Part shown: one piece after another, positions 31,921 through 45,414 of the stretch | Layout: each line of letters starts with the position of its first letter | Numbering within the stretch: the stretch's first letter is position 1 | From: Selaginella tamariscina | Lineage: Eukaryota; Streptophyta; Lycopodiopsida; Selaginellales; Selaginellaceae | Assembly: GCA_003024785.1 (NCBI GenBank) | Contig: PUQB01000094.1 | Location: 285,249-349,248, forward strand | DNA: 64,000 nucleotides | Direction: 5' to 3' | Notes under the pieces: generated by a model | The model's input: the letters and a program-made list of their open reading frames with translations, nothing else | What the model was told of the DNA's origin: nothing | Database searches by the model: none | Program-made: the position numbers and the translations under genes

Positions 31921-33040
31921 GACCTCGGCTAACTAAGAATTTGAAGTAAAGGATGCGTAAACGGATAAATCCTTAACGGATTATAATGCATCCTAATGGA
32001 TTCTTAAACCCAATTTAAGAGAGAATGTAAAGAGTGAATCTTTATAAGTATTTTTAAATTTATTTATATACTTGTAAACATTACAAAGGGTGCCATGCTT
32101 TTTTATAAAAGATAAAACCCAATTTAGTGTCACTCATGAAGTGATCACTATCAAGGAAATAGGAGATTTGAAGAGAAAAAATTATAAAAATGAAGAAACC
32201 CTTTCAAGAGAAAGAACCAGATCTGGATTTGAGTGAGAAATTAAAAACATTTTCAAATTTACATGTCAGATTGATATACTTATGTCAGAATTTAAAATTT
32301 TTGATAAGAAAATAAAATTTAAGATGAGTTAACATAAATAACTGACTCTTTAATATTTATATTCTCTGATTCTAATGATTTTTATAAATTGCATTATATT
32401 TAACATTAGCAAGTGATTCAAACTATTTAATTATACGAAATTTTAGTAATTGTTCTACATTCTTATTATTCCAGTATATTTATTAAGTATATATTATAAA
32501 TATATATACTTATACAATAGATAAAATGATATATTATTATGTATCATTTAAAATATATTCAGTGTGTATATTAATATCATTTTCTTAATTATTCGAGTAA
32601 TTATTCTGCATTTGTTTATATTAATGAGATATTCTTAATTATTTTCTTATATTCCAAGAAATTTTCCAATATTAAACCTTATTATCAAAATTAAATTAGT
32701 TATATTTTAATTATTTGAGTAATTATTCTACACTTGATTATATTAATGGGTTTCTCAATTATTTTCTTACTATTTCAAGAATATTTCAATATTAAACCTT
32801 ATTATCAATATTAAATTAATATATATTATTAAAACTATATATAATTATATATTAAATAAAATGATATATTATTATGTATAATTTAAAATATGTTCATAGT
32901 GTGTATATTAATATTATTTCACTTTAATTCAATGTTTCTTTGGCACACATATATAAACACAATAAAAAAATTTACATATACATGCACACACATTACAAGT
33001 ACACATACAAACACATATGCACACACATACACACGCTGAT
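31921..33040. other. AT-rich flank of unit E1, inverted relative to 53600-54960
   Basis: Shares AGAACCAGATCT, the ACATGTCAGA region and repeated ATTATTATGTAT blocks with 53600-54960 on the other strand. No coding potential beyond shadows. Confidence 0.55.
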
Positions 33041-33590
33041 GAGTGGATCACAATATAAAAAAATGTTCAAAAGATCTAGCATCTAACTTTGTATTTATGT
33101 TTAGGATTTAAATCCCAAACCAAACATTTATCATTACACACACTCTACAGTGGGGCTTTACATTACATACATGAAATATTTATAAACTTCTACCATTCGC
33201 ACAAAACACTCGTTAAAGCATCCCACAATATGCATTAAAAGCACATATGCTCACACATACACACACAGATGAGTGAATTACAATATTGTTAGGAGCTTTG
33301 TGTTTAGGGTTTAGGGTTTAAACCCCAAGCCAAGCATTTATTGTTACACACACTTACATTGGAACTTACATATACACACACAAAATTACAAAGTATTTTT
33401 AGACTCAAACATGTATTAAAAACATCCAATTGTGGGCTTAGTGTTTAGGGTTTAAACCCTAAACTCATAAGACACATATGAGTCGATCACGATATAAATA
33501 AGTTTAGGGGTTTAGCATCTAGCTTTGTTTAAGGTTTATGGTTACCCCAAACCAAGCATTTATCTTTACACACTAGGGATACAAGGTTTA
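33040..33590. repeat. ~200-bp repeat, three diverged copies, with TTTAGGG-like runs
   Basis: Each copy has GATGAGTxxATCACxATAT, a CTAGC(ATC)TTGT block, TTTAGGxTTTA and CCAAGCATTTATC/TTGTTACACAC. Two telomere-like heptamers in tandem are at 33303-33316. Confidence 0.6.
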
Positions 33591-33603
33591 AGATTTAGGC
33601 ATT

Positions 33604-33882
33604 ATGGCGAATGATGCATCTCCTTTGGTTATCACGAGTTTAATTGAGGATCCAAACAAAATTTAAGGTTTATCCCTCTCCTTGGTTATCACAAGCTTAA
33701 TTAATGATCCAATAAAATCCAAAGTATTTATCCCTCGTTAAATGTATCTCTTTTGGTTATCACGGGTTTAATTGACGATCCAACAAAATCCAGGTATTTA
33801 TCCCTCGTTAGATGCATCTCTTTGGTCATCACATACTTAATTGACGATTCAACAAAAGCCAAGGTATTTATCCTTCGTTAAT
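33604..33882. repeat. ~70-bp tandem repeat, about 4 copies
   Basis: Unit contains ATCTCTTTGGTTATCACG, TTTAATTGACGATCCAACAA and GTATTTATCCCTCGTTA, with moderate divergence between copies. Confidence 0.85.
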
Positions 33883-35219
33883 TTCAAATTTAAACTTGCT
33901 TTCTCTTAAAACCATTAACCTAGGGAATATTCTAAGCACTTATCTTTACACATGTAACACTAAACCTAGGTTATTAATAATTCACAAAAATATTTATAGA
34001 CTTAACACACATTGTTAAAAATATGTTTAGGGTTTAGAGTAAATTTATATAAATAATTAGAAAAATGTGCATGGATTTAATTTCTATGTCTTAAAGATTT
34101 TATACTATACATTATATATATATATATTTCAAATGTGTTTTAATATCACTAGGTAAATTTTAAATATATGCATATAATTTTAAAAGTGAGCAAATTATTT
34201 GCATTTTAAAAATAAAGTTTTAAAAATAATTGTGATTTTATGTTTAGCTACTTGATTATCAACAATTCTTTATGCATGTTTTTTGTGTATTTTTATATAA
34301 ATATTAAACTTTTTATATAAATATTAAAATTTAATAATAAAATACTTGCATTGGGTTTAAACCCTAAACCAAATTGGGGAGATATATTCTTTTTGAAAAC
34401 ATCAATGTTAAACGCATGTATGATTCATATGTACTCAGTCCGTGTGCATGTATATATGTGTACTAATGTATGCAATGTGTGTGAAATTAATTTTTCAGCA
34501 CTCTCTCTCTCACACACACACCATGCATGATCTATATGTACTGACATGACACATTCACATATATATGTACTATGTATGTCTTGTGTATATTATATGTGTG
34601 TATGTATGTATTGTTGCACATGAAAAACTTAACACTCTCATAGACACACATATGTTAAACCTTTGCATGATCTATATTTTTAAGGTATATGTGATACACC
34701 CACACACCCACATACGTACCTAAATTAAAAAATTTGATAATATAATGAAAGAATATTTGTTTAGGGTTAATATATATTTATTCCTTTTAGGGTTAAGGTA
34801 TATTTTTGTTTCAAAGTGGTGCAGAAGAAAGACGCGCGGCAGTGGAATATGAGAGCAGTGGTGCAATAGATCGATAGATCCACTCTCACAGGGCGTGGCA
34901 GTGCAAAAAGGCATAGTGGTGCAATAGGGTTTGAAGGCACATTCAACAGGTGAAATCTCTCTCTCTCACACACACACATATATACACTTATAATGTGTGT
35001 GCATCTGTATAATTTTATTTACTTATCTATCTCTGGCATACACATGCACACGTATAATTTTATTTATTTATCTCTCTCTCTTAGAAATTATCTTTATATA
35101 TCTCTCTCAGACACACACTCTTGAATGTAGTGTTTTTTTATATATGTAATTTCTTTATCTCTCTTTGTCACACACACACAACTTATATATATAATATATG
35201 TACGTGTGTATTTGTATCC
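33883..35219. other. AT-rich and microsatellite DNA, inverted relative to 52780-53650
   Basis: CT/CA runs and TTTAGGGTT-like fragments (34755-34800) mirror 52850-52980. No gene seen; open frames at 34720-34979 come from low-complexity sequence. Confidence 0.5.
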
Positions 35220-35224
35220 CATTC

Positions 35225-35617
35225 CCTACTTGGGCAGTGGGATTAACTCTACCACCTCTTCCATGCCGGGTGGGTAGGATTAATCCCGCCCCCATAGTTT
35301 GTGGCATGGAAGGGTGGTGGGATTAATCCTGCCCACCACTCTCTGAGACAGAGAAGAGGGGTGGCGGCATTAATCCCGCCACCACATCTATGCCTGGTGC
35401 AACATGATTAACCTCGCCAGCCTTACATGGCGGTTGGGCGGGATTAATCCCGACTCATACCATGCTTGGCGGGCAAAATTAATCTTGTCCCACACTCTTT
35501 AAGACATAAATGGTGGCTGGATTAATTTGTCACCCCTTCCATGCCTGATGGGCAGAATTATCCCGCCATAACTTTTTCATATGGATAAGGATGACGGGCG
35601 GGATTAATCCCGCCCGT
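35225..35617. repeat. Degenerate palindrome cluster abutting family C LTR
   Basis: About nine copies of GGCGGGATTAATCCCGCC-like dyads, mostly mutated, for example GGTGGGATTAATCCTGCCC. The last, at 35596-35615, is intact (GGGCGGGATTAATCCCGCCC). The cluster is cut exactly by the LTR terminus TGTCAGGGAC at 35618. Confidence 0.8.
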
Positions 35618-36300
35618 TGTCAGGGACTCCGCAAGCCAGATGTGGTGCTTCTTAGGAAGCCTCAGTGGTCGCCAGGACACTGTGGATAGCGTCCAACTCC
35701 GGGGATCCGAATCGGCAAGCCGGCCTTACCTCAAAAGTAATGGAAGGTGTTAAATGGCCTCTACCTGGATGCCGCGAGGGTCCATGTACAGGGTAGGGGA
35801 GTTCTATTATGGTGGTTTGGTAGAGAGCGTTGCTTGGCCTAGGAGTGGGACAAGCAGGGAATCCCTACTTGTAAGGTGAATAAAGGAGTATGGATATATT
35901 TATAATGCCTGCTTGAGTACAAACTATCTCCGACAAAGGACAAGATACAAGACGCAAACTTGACTCCCAAAAAGACCCCGACCCACTACCAGCCTTCCTG
36001 CTTATATAGTGGGTCACCTAGCGCTAGACCCTAGGTATAAGTGGCGCTTTCCTACGGTCTATCGCCTTGTGATAGAGTCAGTCTGTCTCATTTATGCTGT
36101 CTCATTTTATGCACCTCTCTCATGCGTGCTGTCCTACGTACCTCTGGGAGTTGGTCCGGATAATCGGATCTACACTTGTTACGTCGCTACTGACATATCG
36201 CCATCTATCATACCTACGATACTTCCTTATCTGGCGCTTCGTCCGTGCTCGTCCGCGCCGGCTGGCCTTTTAACGGTGTCAGACCACCGTCAACTAAATG
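35618..36300 (-). repeat. LTR of family C (copy C2)
   Basis: The minus-strand LTR ends GGAGTCCCTGACA at 35618. The TATA region (TATATAAGCAGG on the minus strand) is near 36002-36012. It corresponds to the plus-strand LTR at 10440-11106. The outer edge near 36280-36310 is approximate. Confidence 0.65.
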
Positions 36301-36309
36301 CCCAAACTT

Positions 36310-37560
36310 ATTTGTTGGCACGTCCTCGGTCCATGTGTCCCTTCCCCTAGGCTATGCCCAAGTGTTTTCGATAGGTAGCGGCTTCGTTTTCCACCGCGAC
36401 TAGCTTCTGCTCTCAAGGCTGTGATTGTTGCCTCTTGTAGCATGGTAGCCTTCTGTAGCTCCCTCTGGAACCCACCTCCTGCTGTTCCTACACGTGTTTC
36501 TTGAGCCTCTAGCCCCTGGACTAGCTCACGCGAGTGCTGTGTCCTGTTCCTTTGCCGTGAGTAGTTGGGCTGTTGTTGGCGGGCGTGCTCCCTCAGCTCG
36601 CGGCAGTGATTTGTGGTGTGTCCAATTTCCTAGTTGAGCTATGCTCATGTCTTGTGCTTGATGGCACTGTATCGCTCGCCTTTGACTCCCTAAGTAGGCT
36701 GGCCGTAGGTGTGGTAATGGCCTTAAGTTGAGCCCTTGTTTACAACTCCTCTCTGACCGCCTTCATGTCTGCTTGTGCTTCCGCGAGCTCCCCACACTTC
36801 ACTCTAACTGGGATTTAAGTTCATGTATCAGTTGTTCCTTTTTCTGCTATGACCTGGTTGTGGGTGTGCTAGTCGTCATTGAGTAGCCCTAGGAGGGTTT
36901 CGCACTCACTGTATAGCCTCCGAAATTCTGCTCTCCTCTCGCTCCAGCGTTCCCAGGCATCCTTCATTCTTTTTAGTGTTAACATACCAGTCGGCGCCCT
37001 TGACCCTGTAGTTCCTTAGCTTTTTGGGTAACCTCCCGGGCTTCTTGCCGTCGTTCTGTGAGTTTTGTCACTATGTCATCGTGTTCTTTCGCCACCCGTT
37101 GGGAGGTTGAGGTTGTCATATACCGCCATGGCTTCCTTTAGCTGGTCGAAGGCCTTCGCGAGCTTGGTATAGGCCGTGGAGGTGCATCATCCATCAGCTT
37201 GGAAATGCTGGTAGTTACCCTTGAACTCGTCCCTCGGACTTGTCTCCCTCTCCTCCCTGGCCGGTCCAGTTGATTGCTCAGGTATTTCTGTCGGGGATTC
37301 CGGTGGTAACGGGGATCCTACAGCTAGGGGAATCGCGTGTATGGGTCCGACGTCCCATGCTTTGGTGATTCCTGGTCAGGGAAGGGCTACCCTCCGCCTA
37401 TTCCTCTGTTTGATCCCGGGGGTTTTGGCTATTCCCTACGGCCATGCTGTCCTTCCTTCTCTATTCTCCATCCCTCATTTGGAGTGGTGGTGGTGCTCTA
37501 AACTGTCGTCCGGCCGAACGAGCATGTAGTCATAATAGCGATATGGCTGGCTGTGGGGAG
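36310..37560 (-). pseudogene. Gag-like remnant of family C (coiled coil and partial zinc knuckle)
   Basis: The minus strand shows helix-rich pieces (KEHDDIVTKLTERRQEAREV; LKRMKDAWERWSERRAEFRR) and then GHTTNHCRELREH, the tail of a gag CCHC motif whose first two Cys are lost. A Gln/Arg-rich tail runs almost directly into the C2 LTR, so pol is missing. This fits an internally deleted element. The plus-strand frame at 37221-37529 is a shadow. Confidence 0.55.
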
Positions 37561-37639
37561 CCTTTGCTTAGTACCGTTCGAACTCCGTGAATTCCACTAG
37601 TTAGAGCCGGCCAGGTACTGCTTAAGGCAGTCAGCCCAA

Positions 37640-38140
37640 TTTACTATGTATTATGTATGACGAGGTTAATTAGTGGATTAATAATTCTTTTTTTAAGTTT
37701 GCTTTCTTTTAAAAAGGAGCTTCTTTTATTGGTTTTTAATTTTTTTAATAGTTGTAATGTTTACATATGTACATAAAGAAAAAGTTAATTTAAAATTCTT
37801 AAAAGTTTTTAACAAGACAGACCTTGCTGTTTGTGATCGACCAAGTTTAATTCATATATAGAAGAATAATTAAATATATAATACTCACTCTCTAAGTTTG
37901 TAAATACACAGCTTGTTGTTATAAAATATATTGTTTACAAATGTTTTGAAACTTTATAATGCTTATAACGCAAAGTCTATTTTTATAAGATTTTATAATT
38001 CATATAGTTTCCAGATATGGAGATGGTATTTAGCTGAGAAAGTAGAGCAGATGCTGAGTCATTTACACCGTATTTGTGTGTGTGGAAACTACTTAAAGAT
38101 AGTTCATGAGTTTAATTAGTGGATTAATGGTTATTTTGCA

Positions 38141-38177
<37 letters not shown>

Positions 38178-39289
38178 GTCTGTGTAATTATAAAATATGT
38201 TGACAAAATCTAAGAATTGGACGTTCGTTTGGAAGATGATATATTTTAGATAATTATTACACATATATTTTCATAATAAATAACAGCATATGTACATAAT
38301 GAATAAATGTAACAATATTGAATATTTATTATCATTAATATTTTATATATTGATGAATAATTGTGAGTTTTTCTATATGTATATGATGTATAACATGCAA
38401 ATAAATAAATAAATATATATATATACACACACACACACTAATATATATATACATTGGTGGGCTTAATTATTTATTAATTACAATAGTGTTCACGTAGGAA
38501 ATTCATAATAGCATTTCAAAATTAACTTAGTTATTATTCTTAAAACGATGAGTTTATTCTAAATTAAATATTTAATTCAATTATTATTTAAATCTAATAA
38601 ATTTATTTCTAAACTGAATTTTAATTGAGTTATGATGAATTTATCCTTAATATCTTATATTTACTTAATTATTTAAGTAATTATTATTTTTAACATATTA
38701 AATTTATTTTTAAGCTGGATTTGTTATTTTAACTCATTGAATGTGGTGAATTTATTTTTTAACTCCTTAAATTTACTGATGTATCCATCAACCTTAATCT
38801 TAATTAAGTTAAATCTTTAATTTAGATCTTCAACTTAGTGAGTTAACTTAATTAGTGAGTTTATTTTTAATTTAATTATTATCTTTTATTAACTCATGCT
38901 TGATATAACAGTTTTAATAATGTCACGTTGGTGTAAATGTAAGATGATTATTAATGAGCTTTAATGGTTCAATAATGTACATAAATTTAGTATTTAAGAT
39001 GATTATTCATGAAGTTTAATGGGCTCGGAATGCCACCTGGATTTATGATTTAGGACGATCACTCTCTTTAAATATTGTGTGTGTATGTGTGTGGTTTTTA
39101 TAGAGTGTAACCATGTTCTCATTGAGTTTAAATGTGTGTGAATTTATTATTTAATGTACATTATTTAGTATATGCACATGGATATATATGTGTATGCACA
39201 CATACACACAATGTGTGTGTGCACGCGCGTGTGTGAGTTTTCTCTTAACATTTTGTTATCATTGCATTTTATTATATTATTATTATGAT
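37640..39289. other. AT-rich DNA, related to 43470-44900
   Basis: The block AGTTTAATTAGTGGATTAAT recurs near 37672 and 38112 and, diverged, near 44042. A (TA)n run lies at 38142-38171 and CA/GT runs near 38427 and 39200. No gene seen. Confidence 0.5.
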
Positions 39290-40865
39290 AAACTTTATAA
39301 AAACAAAAAAAACATTATTCAAACATCACTTAGAATAGTTTAATTTTTTTATTAAAATATTATTTTTTTATTAATAATCGAATTGAATCGTCACACCTCA
39401 TCGAAATATAATAATTATAAATCACATACAAAACAACAATATCAAATACAGAACCACAAAGTATATACACACAAGAATATACTTATATAGATTCCATCTT
39501 AAGTTTAACTTTTAGATAAAATTTTATTTTTATTTAATATGTATTAAATATTATACTTTCTTTAAGAAAAAGGAAAGAAAAAAGAATATAATTAGCTAAA
39601 TTTCATTAACAATATGGTTCGCTATGCATAAGAGTAACATGTGTGTATATTATAATATTTTACTACGACGGTAGAGATTTCATTTGACATGGAAAATCTG
39701 ACGGTGACGGGGAATGAATATTCTAGAATATTTAGCTAAGATCCCTACCCTAAGCTATGGAGGAATGGAGCTTGCCCAGTTCGTGCCGCCGCTTTCCGAT
39801 TCTAATCTCGGATTCTTCATCAAGTTTAATCCAGACAAGGGCCCATGGATTGTCTTCAGATCGGCCGTTACTCTCACCGTCTACAAATGTCCCCCCACAA
39901 TCGCCCTTGTTCATCCATGTATGTATCTTTGCATCACACACACACACACACACACACACATAATTTATGTATGCATTATATACATTTTTATTTATATTAT
40001 ATGTGGTTATTGCTTATATACATTTTGTATTTATATACACACACCACTGACACAAATAGATTGTTTGGGCATATCTGATAAAATGCTTATGTATATATAT
40101 GCATTACGATATATGCACACATACTTGGAACCATTCTACTACCTAGTTATGTGTATACACGTATAACCCGTATATACTGCCTTTCATCTAGACACAAGCC
40201 TTAAAACTTTGAGCAGTCAACGTCCATGTCATTATCTGGGTGCCTGTTTTGTATATTGTTCTGAGTCATTTTTGGGCCTTTCTCTCATTTTTAAGGGTAT
40301 ATAACGTGTGTTATGTATATGTGAGTGTACATTTATCATATACAAATTATGTATATATGTAAATATAAAGCCAAGTGCTATTTCGTGCATTTCATGTCTT
40401 ATCTTTATGTGGACACCGCATGAACAGACCAGAATGTATGTACACACATATACATGTTCACAGAATTTAGATAATATGCATACGTATCATACATTCTAGA
40501 TATGTAAATACGTTTGTATATAGACGTAGCTGTATAAGATTACACGTAGGTGTGTTGAGTTAAATACTACAAAGTGTATGCCTGTCCATCTTTTGTTTTC
40601 TAATACATTAACGTTACAGTACACGATTCTTTTTTATGGAGGTTTATATGAAACAGACTGCACGAAATATACATATGTGTGTACTCTGACGAATCGTAAT
40701 TTGTCCGCATTCATACTACTGACGTATATGATGTTTAATTAGCCAAGTACTATCTATGTACGTGTGTGTGTGTGCGTCAGAATTGCTGCTATACTTAACC
40801 TCAAAGTAAGATCAAATGATATGTTGTCTGTCTATATTTCATGAAAATATATCATGTGAAGTGTA

Positions 40866-40896
<31 letters not shown>

Positions 40897-41590
40897 GTGT
40901 GTTGTGACTATGTTATGGAACAGGAAGAGAATTACATTCCGCTGCACGGGCTCGGACCTCGGGTGGTTCCAGCATAATTCTGGCAAGCTTCACGAGATCA
41001 GGAACTGTGAGTCTCTCTCTCTCTCTCTCTCTCTCTCTCATGCGCGTGCACGTGCACGTGCAGACACACACGTAGTGATTGTTTAAGCGTTATAACGATT
41101 GGTTATGTTCCAGACTCGTAAGTTTGCCATGCGGTTTTCCAATGGCTGTGCTGAAGCATGTTTCGGACTTGTTCAGGCTAGTACTTTGTATTACTGTACT
41201 CTTAGCATATAATCGCTCTCGCTCACACACATAGAGTGTATATATTAGTTGCATTGATTATGAATTCTGAAGAAAGCTGCGTAGGAGTTTAAATAGGAAT
41301 TGGTTATCACTTTGTTTAAGCGCAGCACCATTTGAAGGTTAACAGTAAAAGCAAGGTTTAGTAAGTACTACGAGTCAATTGTTCAGAGTCAATGAGAACA
41401 ATTGAACAACCTCCAACTAAAGGTCTCTCTATGTGTAGATGTATACAACATAGACACACACACACAGGCAAATTAATTTAATAATTTAAATTTTACCGTT
41501 AAAGATACCTAAATAAGTAAAACTTGAATATTCTAATCAATTTAAAAATTGTTATTATGAAAAACATAACAGTTGTTGTTTTCCTTCACA
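39290..41590. repeat. Right arm (D3) of the dispersed inverted duplication
   Basis: Reverse complement of blocks in 24130-27790 and 20400-21300. It contains (CA)n 39939-39960, (GT)n 40866-40891 and (CT)n 41012-41038. Confidence 0.7.
39714..41440 (+). pseudogene. Multi-exon gene of unknown function, copy D3 (has first exon, lacks last)
   Basis: The first exon (ATG at 39714 or, more likely, 39769) encodes MELAQFVPPLSDSNLGFF and GPWIVFRSAVTLTVYK, with a GTATGT donor at about 39919. Later exon-like blocks: 40924-41007 (WFQHNSGKLHEIRN, donor GTGAGT); 41115-41177 (TRKFAMRFSNGCAEACFGLV); and about 41385-41425 (matching HIQSQCEQLNNLRLK of D2). The final exon present in D2 is deleted here near 41500. 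Phases do not join cleanly between the first and second blocks, so an exon may be missed or lost. No family is recognised with confidence. Confidence 0.45.
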
Positions 41591-44500
41591 GTGATGCACA
41601 ACAGACACGTGGAACCCTATATAAAACTTTTTTAGTTTAGATAATGATTTTTATTATTCATAAATAGTAAACCTTAATTTTAATTATAAAAAATATATAT
41701 TATAATTTAATATGAATAAATTAAAAAGGTATTCATTAAAATTAAAGATTACAAGATTAATATATATTATTTAATTTTAATTATTATAAATTATTATATT
41801 AATTAATTTAAAATTTATTAATTTAAATCATTATTATTATTTAATATACATATTTCATAAGTTTTTACCTAGGTAGTCAATTCACTAAATTAGAATTAAT
41901 ACATTATATGTACAATTTTTGTTATGGTTAAAGAATGTAAGAAATATTAAATTTTTATTTTAAGATTTTTCATTAGTTTTTATTTTTGTTTAAGAATCGA
42001 TTTTATTCTAGAGTAGGAGATCTTAGGAATTAACTTAAGATTAATATATATATATTATATTAATAATTTAAAAACTTAAGCATATAGTGAAAAATAATTT
42101 GTATAGTATCTATATTATAAAGTTTCATTAAATTAAACAAGTATAAAAAGTATAGATATGCAACATAGTTGAAATCCCTTTTATTATCGTATTTACCTCT
42201 TTTTAATATGTTTTTCTTTTTAAATACATAAATTAAATATATTTATATAAATTAATAGTTATATATAATACCACTATGTAAATTATATCATATATAAAGT
42301 TATAATATTTTAAACATTAATAATATAAAAAAAAATTCATTCTATAACGTTATCTCAAGTATCTTATTTATATACATAAAAAAAACCTTTATGTACCTCA
42401 CTTATCCTAATTATAAAGTTAAATTTGAATGCTGAATTTATTAATTAAAAAATGCACCCATATATTATATATTTATATAAAAAGTAAACTTTTCATAGAA
42501 TTACCAATGTATATTCATTTTTTATTATTTGTCACTTCAAATTCTAAATTTTTTTCTTTTTTCAAAATTTGTATTTTCCATTATTTATTTTTTCTCCTTA
42601 TTTTTTTGCCTAAAATTTTAAAAATTATTATTTATTATCTATTGATATATAAAAGTTCTTTTTTATCAAAAATCTTTTGATTTATATATTTCATTTTTTA
42701 TTTTCTTTTTAAATTTTATTATGTACAAAGATAATTCCTTTGATAATATCTTTTGTGCTATGCTAACTTTAACACTTTTTAGTCATGATTAAAAAAAAAT
42801 AAAATATACGTTGAAAGAAAAAATATATATGACACCCATTCTTCCGAATAAGTATTAAAAATTAATTAATTTTATTTGAGCTTTATTTTATAATCTTTCA
42901 AAATGTACAACACACAATGAATTTTAATTTCATATCTTTAATTCTATATTTTTAATTTTTTAATATTTTGTTTATCACACATTAATGGATGTAATGTGAC
43001 TTGAAAGTTATGTTTTTTATTATGAAATTATAAAAAATTGAAGCACTTTAAATTTTTAAATGAAAAATTAATAAATTTATAATATTGAAATTTTTTGAAG
43101 TAGGTGCTCATTATTTTTATTCATCTAGAATGATTATAAAGTGTGTAATGTAATATATAGTTTTTAAACATAATTAATATATAAGTTTCTTATACCATCA
43201 ATATCTTTCACACTTATTTTCGAGTTTATAAATGAGATTATGTAGTCACAAGTGTTTAAAAAAATCACACTAAAACTCAATGTTATATATTGCAATATAA
43301 TTTGAATACCATTTTTTTTCTTTTTCTTAATTACTTAACTTTAAAAGTTTGACGCATTATATAACATATACATTATATATTTGTACATTATTTTAATAAA
43401 AGTGACATTTAAAAAATGTATTAAACTTTCAAAATAACTTAATTATATTTATGAAATATTATACAAACATATAGAGCATATCATTATAGATTATATCCAA
43501 TAGAAAATTAATGAGTGTGCGTGCGTGCCTGTGTTATAGTGTAACATTCAGCTTGTACTTTACCAACATGGATACAAATGTGTGTGTGTGTATACATACA
43601 CACACACAAAGATGACATGACTTAACATATTCTTCAGTTCACTTCAGGTGTCATGTATACATGTGCATATGTACACAATGTTTGATGAATTTACCAACTC
43701 AAAGAGTTTAAGATGAAAATTAACTTTACTTATGTACATAATAAAGAAATTTCATTTAAATCTTTAAAATCTTGTAACCAAAAGTCAATTTACATTTAAC
43801 AAATATATTAATTATTCTATTGATAGAATATACTAATTATTTTATTGATAGAATGTATTAATTATTCTATTAGGTTATTTTGACTTTTTAAATATAAAGG
43901 GTTTAAGAACACACATTATGTATACATGTATATATGTATGCCATATATAATGAATGTGTGCATGTGTTTGTTCACACACACAGGCAGTACTCACTCCGTG
44001 TAAATCATGTGTGTGCATTTATTTTTAAGCTGGAAGTTGATGAGTTTAATTAATGGACTAATAATTGTTTATTTTTAATTTTGAAAATAGCTTTCTCAAT
44101 GGTTCTGTTTAATATTTTAAAATTTGTATTAGTTTCAATGGTCATCACATATGTATAATGAAAAGTTAATTTGAACATTTTTAAATTTAACGAGAGAGTT
44201 TGAACATTTTTAAATTTAAAGAGAGAGTTGTTCTTGTTTGTAATATCGATGAAAATAATAATTAAGAAGCATATGATAACATATCATATTTATATATAAC
44301 TATGAAATAGTGACAAATCTAAGATCTGTACTATTGTTTAAAGATGATAATCATATGTCATAATATCATACATCGTCTAGAGAGAGAGATATACTCAAAA
44401 CTGTATATGTATTACATATTAAAAATAATATTTTTCTGTGAAAGTTTTGATATGTTTGTATGTATATGTGTTCCTCTGCCGTGTTCACAGTTTGTTAGGT

Positions 44501-45380
44501 CATCTCTTCCTACACACACACACGCGCGGGACCAGGCAACTGACAAGTTCATAAGTTTGTAGTGAAGGAATATCCTGTGATTTCTTAACGTTTTAAAATT
44601 TGTATTGTTTAGACATCAAATATCACATAAGAGGTGTTAATATGAATTAATTATAACTGATAAGTAGTTAAATAAAATTTAAATTAAGTATGTGTTATTA
44701 ATGTGAAAATTTTAATTAGATTTTTTAATTGGAGCAGTTTATACCTATTTGAACGGTTGACATTAGCAAGACACCTATCTATGTTAGTACCTGTGTTTTT
44801 AAGTAGGCTCTTTTTGAAAAAGAGTTTGCTTCTTTGAATTTTCAATGTTTTAAATTTTTTTTTATTGTTTTCTTAGCTATATGCACGTTGTAACTAAAGT
44901 GGGCATGATACGTGAAAATGGGAATATAAAATAAATTACTAATTAATACTTAAGTTTTAATTATTAATTAATCATTTAATTAATATGTAATTAAGCCTTA
45001 AATATTTAATTAATTAATTAATCCTTCAATAACCTTACTTAGTAAGGAATATTCCTAAAATATCTTAGAATATTCATATTATTCTAAAAATAGTTTACAA
45101 TAATGAAAATACTATCAAACATAATTACAAATGAAATCATTTTCTTATCAACATATTAATTTTTTATAAATACTTTCTTTCTATCATAACAAGAAATCTT
45201 TTCATTTTGTCTAAATCATCACTCTCCGGATAATCAAATCATTTTGGTCAATATCTTGATGTTGTTGCCACCACTTAACACTCTCACGAATGCAATTGGG
45301 AGTTGCCATCCTTGTTAATACATAAGATGTGATAAGAGAAGGTCTGCATAAAGGCTCATCTAAAAACTGACGTTCCTTAA
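41591..45380. other. AT-rich DNA with short tandem repeats, no gene seen
   Basis: Very A/T-biased. Small tandem repeats include ~31-bp units at about 43797-43865 and a 29-bp duplication at 44173-44230. The frames at 42429-42680 and 44344-44562 are low-complexity and not supported. Confidence 0.6.
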
Positions 45381-45414
45381 GAAAATATTATAAAGCGCCC
45401 GGTTGCTATCCTTC

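Noticed and set aside
35618..37560. Intact retrotransposon C2
   Set aside because: Only one LTR and gag-like remnants are present; pol, the partner LTR and a TSD were not found.
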